Source: Pseudomonadota bacterium (GTDB taxonomy: Bacteria; Pseudomonadota; Gammaproteobacteria; Burkholderiales; Burkholderiaceae). Taken from it: 29,269 nucleotides of DNA. Location: NCBI GenBank assembly GCA_023441105.1, contig JAEZQX010000120.1:1-29269 (forward strand), written 5' to 3'. Under the pieces are notes generated by a model that was not told the origin of the DNA, searched no databases, and saw only the letters and a program-made list of their open reading frames with translations. The position numbers and the translations under genes were made by a program. Position 1 is the first letter of the stretch, and each line of letters starts with the position of its first letter. Shown piece by piece: positions 22,509 to 29,269 of the stretch.

Positions 22509-25016
22509 GTGGCGCAACACGTCAAGCCCGGTGGATCCTACAGCGAAGCGCCTCCGAACCCAGGCGGTCCATCATGGGCACGCTGGCTGGCGGCAGTGGC
22601 CGCCGCCTGCGTCGCCATGGCAGTGCGCGGCCTGCTGGTGCCCTGGCTCGGTCACGACCTGGCGCTGCTGCTGGCCCTTCCGGTCGTGGCGCTGGTCGCC
22701 CTGTTCTACGGCGCCGGACCGGGCATCGTCGCCGCGCTGGTGTGCGCCTTCTGGATGCTGCTGCCGTGGCCGGGCCCTGGGCGGCGGGAGGCGGCGCTGC
22801 AGGCCTCCATCTTCCTGTCCGCGGCCATTCTTCTGGCGCTGGTTGCCAGCCGCTACCAGCCTGCCGGCCGCGCCACCGCCCCGAGCCATGCCGGCCTGGT
22901 GCCGCGGCAGGACAGCGTCATCGGCTGGCTGCGCTTGTCGATGGTGCTGGCCACCGTGCTGCCGATCGCCTTGTACGCCTTTGCCGCCACGTACAGCTAC
23001 CGGCGCACCTCCGAGCGCGTGCAAGCCTGGCTCGATGGCACGGCCCGCGTCACCCAGGAGCATGCATCGAAGGTGTTCCAGATCAACGAAGTGGTGATCG
23101 GCAGGGTCTTCGACGCCGTCGCCGGCGGCGACGAGGCTGCGACGCGCCGGCGCGAGGCGGACCTCCATCAGCGCCTGCGCGAGATCGTGCACGGGATCGA
23201 TCATCTGCGCGACATCCGCATCTGGAACGCCAGCGGCAGGCTGCTGGCGAGCAGCAGCGAATTCCCCGCTGGCGGCGACAGCATTGCCGAACCGGCGCTG
23301 CTCGGCGGACCACAGGAGGCCGGCGGGCGCGGCGGCGAGCCCCAGTCGACCCTGGTGCGACTCACCGGCGATGAGGCATTGCAGTTCAGCCAGCGCCGCA
23401 GCGCCGGCGACGGCGGATTCGACGGCATCGTCACGCTCGGCATCGAGCCGGGCTACTTCACCGGCTTCTACGAGCAGTTCGTGCGACTGGAACCGGGGCT
23501 GGTGATGTCGTTGCTCGGCGACGACGGAACGATGCTGGCGCGCTGGCCGCCGCCATGGCCGCGGCCGGCCAGAGCGCCCGCCAAGATCGAGCAACTGGTG
23601 GCGGTGCGACAACTGCCGGGCTATCCGTTTCGCGTCGAAGCCACCATCGTCCGCGGTGCGGTGCTCGGCCAGTGGTACCGCAACCTGCTGGTGCTGGCGC
23701 TATTCACCTTCCCGACGGCGCTCGCGCTGGTCATGATCTCGTCGGTGGCGCTGCGGCGGGCACGCCGCGAGCGGGAGGCCCTGGACCGGCTGCGCGACGA
23801 ATCGGAGCGGCGCCGGCGCATCGAGGAGTCGCTGCGCCAGTCGCAGAAGCTCGAGGCCATCGGCCGCATGACCGGCGGCGTCGCGCATGACGTCAACAAC
23901 CTGCTGATGGTGATCGACAGCAACCTGCAGCTGATCCGCAAGCTCGAACCGGAGCTGGCGCAGAGCCCGCATCTCGCCGCCATCGCCAAGACTGCCGAGA
24001 CCGGCGAAGGCCTGATGCGCCAGTTGCTGGCCTTCTCGCGCCGGGAGGCGCTCAACCCGGAGGTCATCCGCCTGCAGGACCGGATGGCAGCCCTGGTGGC
24101 ACTGGTGAGCACGACCCTTGGGGGGAACATCCGCATCGATGTGCAGGTCGACGATGACACCGCGCCGATCGAGCTCGATGCCGCCGGCCTGGAGCTGGCG
24201 ATGCTGAACCTTGCCGTCAATGCCCGCGATGCGATGCCCGGCCAAGGCGTGCTGACCATCCGCGGCCGCAATCTGCCGCCCGACGAGATGCCCGACCTCG
24301 AGGGTCAGTTCGTCGAGCTGTCGGTGGCGGACACCGGCGAAGGCATCGATCCCGAAGACCTCCCCTTCGTCCTGGAACCGTTCTTCACCACCAAGGAAAC
24401 CGGCAAGGGAACCGGCCTCGGCCTGAGCCAGGTGTATGGCCTGTGCGCGCAGGCCGGTGGCACGGTGCGCGTCGAAAGCGCCCGCGGCCAGGGCACGCGC
24501 ATCCGCATGTTTTTCGCGCGCTGCGACAAGCCGCCGACGCCGGCCAGGGAAGCGTCCAGGGCGATCCAGCGGCTCGACCAGCGGGTGCTGCTGGCCGAGG
24601 ACCATCGCGAAGTCGCCGATGCCACGCAGCAACTGCTGCGCTCGTTCGGTTGCAGCGTCGAGCAGGTGGCCTCCGGCGAAGCGGCGCTGGCGCGCCTCGC
24701 ATCGGGTGGGCAGGATTTCGACGTGCTGCTCTCGGATATCGCAATGCCCGGCAAGATCAGCGGCATCGAGCTGGCCCGGTGGGTCCGCGACAACCATCCC
24801 GCGGTGGGGGTGATCCTGATGACCGGTTACGCCTCGCAGATCCGGGGCGCGCAGGCGGAGGGATTCACGGTGCTGCAGAAACCGGTGTCCGCCCAGGCCC
24901 TGACCCTCGCGCTGGCACGGACCTCGCAGCCGCCGGATTCGGCCCCGTCGGCGTCGGGCAGCCGTGGCGAAGGAGCTGCCGGCCAGGCAGGCGGCGACGA
25001 ACCGGCTGCAGGCTGA
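22509..25016 (+). CDS. Hybrid sensor histidine kinase with C-terminal receiver
   Basis: Two-component sensor of 835 residues. Order of domains: four hydrophobic segments (about 24-115), resembling the KdpD-type DUF4118 membrane region; another segment at 140-160; a periplasmic sensor region of about 165-385; a membrane segment at 392-414; a coiled linker; the HisKA box GGVAHDVNNLL with phosphorylatable His460; the ATPase with DTGEGID and FFTTKETGKGTGLGLS; and a receiver with Glu697-Asp698, phosphoacceptor Asp743 in LLSDIAMPG and Lys791 in LQKPV. The GTG start at 22509 has a G-rich region (GGGGGGCAG) before it. No partner response regulator with a DNA-binding domain is nearby, so it may feed another phosphorelay. 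Confidence 0.9.
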   Translation: MAQHVKPGGSYSEAPPNPGGPSWARWLAAVAAACVAMAVRGLLVPWLGHDLALLLALPVVALVALFYGAGPGIVAALVCAFWMLLPWPGPGRREAALQASIFLSAAILLALVASRYQPAGRATAPSHAGLVPRQDSVIGWLRLSMVLATVLPIALYAFAATYSYRRTSERVQAWLDGTARVTQEHASKVFQINEVVIGRVFDAVAGGDEAATRRREADLHQRLREIVHGIDHLRDIRIWNASGRLLASSSEFPAGGDSIAEPALLGGPQEAGGRGGEPQSTLVRLTGDEALQFSQRRSAGDGGFDGIVTLGIEPGYFTGFYEQFVRLEPGLVMSLLGDDGTMLARWPPPWPRPARAPAKIEQLVAVRQLPGYPFRVEATIVRGAVLGQWYRNLLVLALFTFPTALALVMISSVALRRARREREALDRLRDESERRRRIEESLRQSQKLEAIGRMTGGVAHDVNNLLMVIDSNLQLIRKLEPELAQSPHLAAIAKTAETGEGLMRQLLAFSRREALNPEVIRLQDRMAALVALVSTTLGGNIRIDVQVDDDTAPIELDAAGLELAMLNLAVNARDAMPGQGVLTIRGRNLPPDEMPDLEGQFVELSVADTGEGIDPEDLPFVLEPFFTTKETGKGTGLGLSQVYGLCAQAGGTVRVESARGQGTRIRMFFARCDKPPTPAREASRAIQRLDQRVLLAEDHREVADATQQLLRSFGCSVEQVASGEAALARLASGGQDFDVLLSDIAMPGKISGIELARWVRDNHPAVGVILMTGYASQIRGAQAEGFTVLQKPVSAQALTLALARTSQPPDSAPSASGSRGEGAAGQAGGDEPAAG

Positions 25017-25048
25017 GGGCGGCGCGGATCGGCGCGCCTGGATGCACC

Positions 25049-27052
25049 TCAGCGCGCCGCGGCCCCATCCCGCGCCGCCGGCATCTCCGACAGCCGCACC
25101 ACCAGCGACTGCTGCTCGCGAGCGCGAAACGGATCCACGAACTCGACCTCGAGCACCGGCGGCTGGTTGCCGCCGTGCGTCACGGTGACGATGGTGAAGC
25201 CGGAGCGCGCGAAGGCGCGGGCGCGACAGCGCGCCCGTACCGGGCCCGATGGCTCGCGGATCGACTCGTCGAGCAACACCTCCTCGACGCGGCTGTTGGC
25301 GAAGGGATACGGCGCATACAGTGGCGGCGACACGATCGACCAGGCCCGCAGCCCGGACGGCCGCTCCGTGCCGGGCGCGAACCAGTCGATGGCACCGACG
25401 GCGGCGCAATGGTAGTCGCCCGACAGGAACACGACATGGTCGGCTCCTGCCCGCGCCACGAGGTTGGCGACCTCCGCGCGCTCGCGGGCGAATCCTTGCC
25501 AGCTGTCGCCGCGCACCCGGTCCGCCGGCAGACCGTCCCATTGGACCATGCCGGGAGCGAAGACGCTGCCGCTGACGATGAACTTGGGCGCGTCAGGCTG
25601 GCGGGCAGCGACCGCACGCAGCCAGCTGCCGACCGCGGCCAGCTGCGCCGCGCTGCACAGCGGCGGCGCGCCGCCGTCCTTCGGCAAGCCGCGCTCGAAA
25701 CGCGTGTCCATCATGAAGAAGTGGACGCCGGCGACGCTGAATGCATACCAGTTCGACGCGGCCGCCGCGGGCGGCGGCCCGTGCATGCGCTGGTAGGCGA
25801 GGAACAGCTGGCCGGCCCAGTGCCGCAGGCGCTCGTTGCGGAAGACCTCGGACTGCGACAGGTGGGATGCCTGGCTTGCGGGCAGCGACCAGCCGTCGCT
25901 GATCTCGTGGTCGTCGGCGGTCAGGTAGAGCGGCAGGCGGCGAGCCAGCTCGCTGAAGGCCGGCGTGCCATAGGCGGACTCGTAACGGGCGGCCACCTTC
26001 TCGCGACGGCCGAGCGTATCGAACACGCCAGCGGTCGCGTCGGCGTAGATCTGGTCTCCGGAGAAGATCGCGAAGGCGGCCCCGTCCGGGGATTGCGCCC
26101 GCGCCGCCAGCAGCTCGATGGCCGCATCGGCGCGCTCGCGCTCGAACGGCGTGCCCGGATAGCGGCAGCAACCGGCCGCGAAGCGCAGGGTCGTGCGCGG
26201 CGAGGGGCCGCTCGACGCGGCCGCGGCCTTCATGCTGGCACGCACCGCCAGGGCCGGCGCGGCGGCGCTGCTGTCGACGGTCCGGGCCCGAAGCGGCTTG
26301 CGCAGCGGCGGGGTCGGGGATTCGAGATGCAGGCGCCGGAGATCCCCGGCTGCCGCGTCGGCATCTGCAAGGACCTGCAGCGCCTCGCGAGCGAACTCGT
26401 CGAGCCAGGCGCGGATGGCGTACCGCGAGCGTGGCCGCGGCAGCAGCGCGGCGACGTCGATCGCCTGCGGCTGTGGCCAGGCGTCGCCGGCGGCGACCGG
26501 CCGCCCTGGCGCGGCGGCGCTGCCCCCTGCGGCTGCCTCCTCGTCCTGCAACAGCGCCAGCAGCCCGCGGCCGGACGAGATCGCCGGGCGCCAGCCTTCC
26601 GCGCACCGTTCCTCCGCCGGCAGATCCAGCGGCACGCTGATCGCCGGATCCGCCAGGGGATGGCGGATGCAGCGGTGCAACGCCACGACCCGTACCGTGT
26701 AGTCGGGACCGTCGATCGGCAGGAGCACGTCGGCGAGACCGATGTGCAGGCAGCGCTCCAGCCCGTCCTGCTCAAGTCGCACCGCATTGAGCTTCCAGAG
26801 CCGCACGCTGCCCGGCCGCATCTCGCCGCGCGCGCCATCCCAGGCGAGCGTCAACATCGCCAGCGGCGTCTCGCTCTCGTAGCCATCGAGACAAGCCCAG
26901 ATCCGGCTGCGCATGACCCCGTTGCCGAGCGACCGGGTCCAGCCGAGCACCGGACCGAGCAACGGCAAGCGGGGGACGACGACCGCGCCATCGTCGGCTG
27001 CGACTGGCGGGCGGTCTTCCGGCAGCACGTGTGAATGGCGCTGCAGCATCAT
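25049..27052 (-). CDS. PhoD-like metallophosphatase with N-terminal extension
   Basis: Protein of 667 residues. The C-terminal part is a calcineurin-like/PhoD domain: FAAGCCRYPGTPFER near 291-305, GDQIYAD at 332-338, TADDHEISDGW with Asp380-Asp381-His382-Glu383, and SGDYHCAAVG with GDYH at 545-548. These are the metal-binding blocks. The first about 280 residues have no recognised domain. No signal peptide is visible, so a cytoplasmic location is likely, unlike exported PhoD. The start ATG at 27052 overlaps the upstream gene's stop as ATGA and has GGAGG (complement of 27060-27064) 7 bases away; a longer frame to 27235 lies inside the neighbour and is rejected. Substrate unknown. Confidence 0.85.
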   Translation of the reverse strand: MMLQRHSHVLPEDRPPVAADDGAVVVPRLPLLGPVLGWTRSLGNGVMRSRIWACLDGYESETPLAMLTLAWDGARGEMRPGSVRLWKLNAVRLEQDGLERCLHIGLADVLLPIDGPDYTVRVVALHRCIRHPLADPAISVPLDLPAEERCAEGWRPAISSGRGLLALLQDEEAAAGGSAAAPGRPVAAGDAWPQPQAIDVAALLPRPRSRYAIRAWLDEFAREALQVLADADAAAGDLRRLHLESPTPPLRKPLRARTVDSSAAAPALAVRASMKAAAASSGPSPRTTLRFAAGCCRYPGTPFERERADAAIELLAARAQSPDGAAFAIFSGDQIYADATAGVFDTLGRREKVAARYESAYGTPAFSELARRLPLYLTADDHEISDGWSLPASQASHLSQSEVFRNERLRHWAGQLFLAYQRMHGPPPAAAASNWYAFSVAGVHFFMMDTRFERGLPKDGGAPPLCSAAQLAAVGSWLRAVAARQPDAPKFIVSGSVFAPGMVQWDGLPADRVRGDSWQGFARERAEVANLVARAGADHVVFLSGDYHCAAVGAIDWFAPGTERPSGLRAWSIVSPPLYAPYPFANSRVEEVLLDESIREPSGPVRARCRARAFARSGFTIVTVTHGGNQPPVLEVEFVDPFRAREQQSLVVRLSEMPAARDGAAAR

Positions 27053-29269
27053 CGGGCCGCCTCCGGCGACACCGGCTGCGGGTCGCCGACCGCCTGGTCC
27101 AGCCGGATCGGGACCGCGGCCGCGACCGGTTGCCGGCTCGCATCCCGGGCGTCCAGCTGGCGCGACAGGAAACCCGACACGGCCGGGAAGACATCGCGAT
27201 GCGCGTTGTCGCCGATCAGGCAGTCGAAGTGACAATAGCCGTCGACGACGATCATTTCGTGCAGCGGCCGGCGGCCGCCGCCGTCATCGTCCGGCGCATC
27301 ACCGCTGCCATGGATGCGCTGCAGGTGACGGTGGCTGCGCCGCGCGGACTCGACGCTGAAAACCTGGTTCTCCTTGCCGTGCAGCAGCGCGATCGGCAGG
27401 CGCAGGTGGCGACGGATGTTGTCGTCGGTCACGTAGACGTTGGATCCTTGCGCCGACACCAGGCGCTCGTACTCGAAGAAGCGGGCGATCTGGTTGAAGA
27501 CGCCGACGTTCGCCCAGCCGAAGTACTGGTCGAGCGAGCCGTGCATCCGCGTCATGTTGTCGTGCCGGTAGAGTGGCCCGATGACGCCGGCCACTCGCCG
27601 GCAGGTCGGGTCGGCGAGCGGACAGCCGCCGGGCAACTGGCTGCCATGCCGCTCGTCCGGCAGCGTCGCGAAGATGCGGTCCATCACCGCTTCCCAGGCG
27701 CTGACCCCGGCGTCGGCGGACAGGTTGATGACGTCGACGCCGAGGACATCGCGGAACAGCGCGGCAAGCTGCTGGCGCCACTGGCTGTAGCTGCCGCCCA
27801 CGATGTAGGGCGGTACCTGCGACAGCACCGCGGCCGCCAGCGCGGAGTCCGCCGGCTCCTGGCCGGCCACCGGCAACGGCTCGCCTGGCACCTCGAGCCG
27901 CGCCAGTCTTGCCGCTTGCAGCGCACCCGACAGCATGGCCATCGACAGCGTGGCGGAGCCCATGCAGTGGCCGATGGCCATGATGCGCGCCTGCCGCGTG
28001 CAGCGGCGGATGTATTCGACCGCATGCGGAATGTCGACCGCCGCGACGTCGTCGAGCGAGCAATCCAGCCGGCTGTAGGGCAGCGCCGTGCTGGTGCGAT
28101 AGTCGAAGAGCCAGACGTCGAAGCCGCGTGCGAGCAGGTGGCGCACCAGGTCCTCCTGCAGCGGCTGCGCCATGAAGGCGCTTGCCGACTGGGCGAAGCC
28201 CGCGAGCATCAGCACCGGCGTGCCACGGCCCGGCCCGGCGACGTCCGGTGGCGGCTCGAGCCGGGTCAGCAGCAGCTGCAGTCGCGGCGGATGTCCGGCC
28301 AGCGGCCCCTCGTCGCCGAGCGACCAGGGCACCGCCAGGCTGTGGCGCTGCGCCCGGATGCTCCTCGGCCCGGCGGGCGTCTCGACCTGCAAGGTGAGCG
28401 GGGTCAGCAGCGGCCGCTGTGTCGGGATCGGCGCATCCAGCGCCCGCGGCCGGTAGTCCGGCGCGCGGAAGTCCCACAAGTGCGTCGCCACGATCACCCG
28501 CAGGAACAGCAGCGGCAACCCGGCGATCCCGACCAAGCCGTTCGGTGCATCCGCGCTGCCGAGGATCTGCGGTGCGCCACGATCGGCGAAATCCACCAGG
28601 TCGAGGCGCAGCGCGCCGCGGGCCACCGGTACCCGATCGACGGCACGCCGGATCACCACCGGCAGGTCGAGCAGCGACTCCCAGACGTTCGAGTCGGTGG
28701 CGAAGCGCACGGTCTTGGTGCCGGATAGCAGGTAGCAGCCCTCGTGACGCTCCCGGCCGTCGGCAGAGGCGCCGCTGCGCGCATCATCCCCCGCAGGCTC
28801 AAGTCGCAGGGCATAGCGAAACTGCCGCCGGGTGCCGGCCCTCTCCGCCAGCCATAGCGACGTCAGCAGCGATCGCCACGGCTTGCGTCCGCTCAGCAGG
28901 TCGCGCAGCAGCGCGCCCGACTCCTGCGAGCCGCGCTTGCACCACCACGCCCACAGGCCGCGCACGATGCGCAGCAGGCGGCTCTCGCGCACCTGCACCA
29001 TCAACTCGACGCTGCCGGCGACGACGTCGAACGCGCTGGACTGCGGCGCGCCGTGCTCGCCCCTTGCTGCCCTTGCGGGGGCTGCAGGCAGCGCCCAGCG
29101 GAACTCGCCGCCGATGCGGTCGATCCGGTGGCCGGCGCCCTGCAGCAACGCCGGCATGTCCGGTACCTCCATGCGCAGCCTCAGCACCGCGGCGACGCCG
29201 GCGCCCGGCTCGCCGCTGCCTGCGAGCACCAGCCGGCCGCGCAGCGTCTCATGCAGCGCCACCGGGACG
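27049..29269 (-). CDS. Alpha/beta hydrolase-type protein, C-terminal part (truncated by window)
   Basis: The frame is open to the window edge, so the N-terminus is missing; the GTG at 29262 is merely the first start codon seen. The visible 737 residues hold an unrecognised N-terminal portion of about 340 residues (with GTKTVRFATDSNVWESLLDL) followed by an alpha/beta hydrolase domain. The nucleophile elbow reads GHCMGS, with Cys (codon 27964-27966) where Ser is usual; the catalytic His is in GYCHFDCLIG (His codon 27229-27231) and the acid is probably in LHGKENQVF, a Glu. The layout recalls large proteins in which a GMC/cholesterol-oxidase-like flavoprotein is fused to a C-terminal hydrolase, but the flavin part is outside the window. 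It is co-translated with the metallophosphatase gene. Confidence 0.75.
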   Translation of the reverse strand, partial: VPVALHETLRGRLVLAGSGEPGAGVAAVLRLRMEVPDMPALLQGAGHRIDRIGGEFRWALPAAPARAARGEHGAPQSSAFDVVAGSVELMVQVRESRLLRIVRGLWAWWCKRGSQESGALLRDLLSGRKPWRSLLTSLWLAERAGTRRQFRYALRLEPAGDDARSGASADGRERHEGCYLLSGTKTVRFATDSNVWESLLDLPVVIRRAVDRVPVARGALRLDLVDFADRGAPQILGSADAPNGLVGIAGLPLLFLRVIVATHLWDFRAPDYRPRALDAPIPTQRPLLTPLTLQVETPAGPRSIRAQRHSLAVPWSLGDEGPLAGHPPRLQLLLTRLEPPPDVAGPGRGTPVLMLAGFAQSASAFMAQPLQEDLVRHLLARGFDVWLFDYRTSTALPYSRLDCSLDDVAAVDIPHAVEYIRRCTRQARIMAIGHCMGSATLSMAMLSGALQAARLARLEVPGEPLPVAGQEPADSALAAAVLSQVPPYIVGGSYSQWRQQLAALFRDVLGVDVINLSADAGVSAWEAVMDRIFATLPDERHGSQLPGGCPLADPTCRRVAGVIGPLYRHDNMTRMHGSLDQYFGWANVGVFNQIARFFEYERLVSAQGSNVYVTDDNIRRHLRLPIALLHGKENQVFSVESARRSHRHLQRIHGSGDAPDDDGGGRRPLHEMIVVDGYCHFDCLIGDNAHRDVFPAVSGFLSRQLDARDASRQPVAAAVPIRLDQAVGDPQPVSPEAAR
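27060..27064 (-). promoter_or_regulatory. Ribosome binding site fixing the metallophosphatase start
   Basis: The minus strand reads GGAGG here, 7 bases before ATG 27052, inside the end of the upstream hydrolase gene. Confidence 0.7.

Noticed and set aside
27053..27235. N-terminal extension of the metallophosphatase to 27235
   Set aside because: It lies inside the 3' end of the hydrolase gene in another frame, is Pro/Arg/Gly-rich, and the ATG at 27052 has an ATGA overlap and GGAGG.

Overview
The window is GC-rich, almost fully coding DNA with tight operons, from what is most likely a Burkholderiales-type betaproteobacterium. The evidence is indirect: a solitary Bug/TctC-type solute-binding protein, a tonB-exbB-exbD cluster, many NMT1/THI5-type transport genes, and strong GC bias at third codon positions. 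No RNA gene, insertion sequence, prophage or CRISPR array was seen.

Layout. (1) Positions 2-1514, + strand: the 3' end of tonB followed by exbB and exbD, an energy-transduction unit for outer-membrane transport. (2) Positions 1640-19081: a large catabolic and uptake region built around two divergent promoter regions. The minus-strand arm (8490 down to 2422) encodes a phytanoyl-CoA-dioxygenase-like Fe(II)/2-oxoglutarate enzyme, a Gfo/Idh/MocA oxidoreductase, an orphan TctC/Bug binding protein, a 3-hydroxyisobutyrate-dehydrogenase-like enzyme, a DUF993 (DapA-superfamily) protein and a xylose-isomerase-like TIM barrel. An SDR gene converges on it. The plus-strand arm (8795-11782) encodes a MetE-C-like protein, an epimerase-like protein and a double GNAT protein. 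The second divergent region (12854-13037) separates an NMT1-like binding protein (minus) from a six-gene plus-strand set: DapA-like aldolase, ABC permease, ABC ATPase, enolase-superfamily enzyme, second permease and second NMT1-like binding protein.

(3) Positions 19275-21068, + strand: a small low-complexity exported protein, a DedA membrane protein and a double-SH3 exported protein. (4) Positions 21114-25016: a DUF1615-like lipoprotein (minus) divergent from a large hybrid sensor kinase (plus). (5) Positions 25049-29269, minus strand: a PhoD-like metallophosphatase translationally coupled to the C-terminal part of a large alpha/beta hydrolase protein that runs off the window.

How the parts may work together (inference): region 2 looks like one uptake-and-degradation system for an unidentified, probably non-phosphorylated, oxygen-rich carboxylate or sugar-acid-like compound. 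It has oxidoreductases, an enolase-superfamily candidate dehydratase/cycloisomerase, two DapA-superfamily candidate lyases, an epimerase, an oxygenase and a candidate methyl-transfer enzyme, and no sugar kinase. Two divergent intergenic regions carry three palindromes of the same architecture (consensus TTAACY-N4-RGTTAM), which suggests one regulator, encoded outside the window, controls the whole set.
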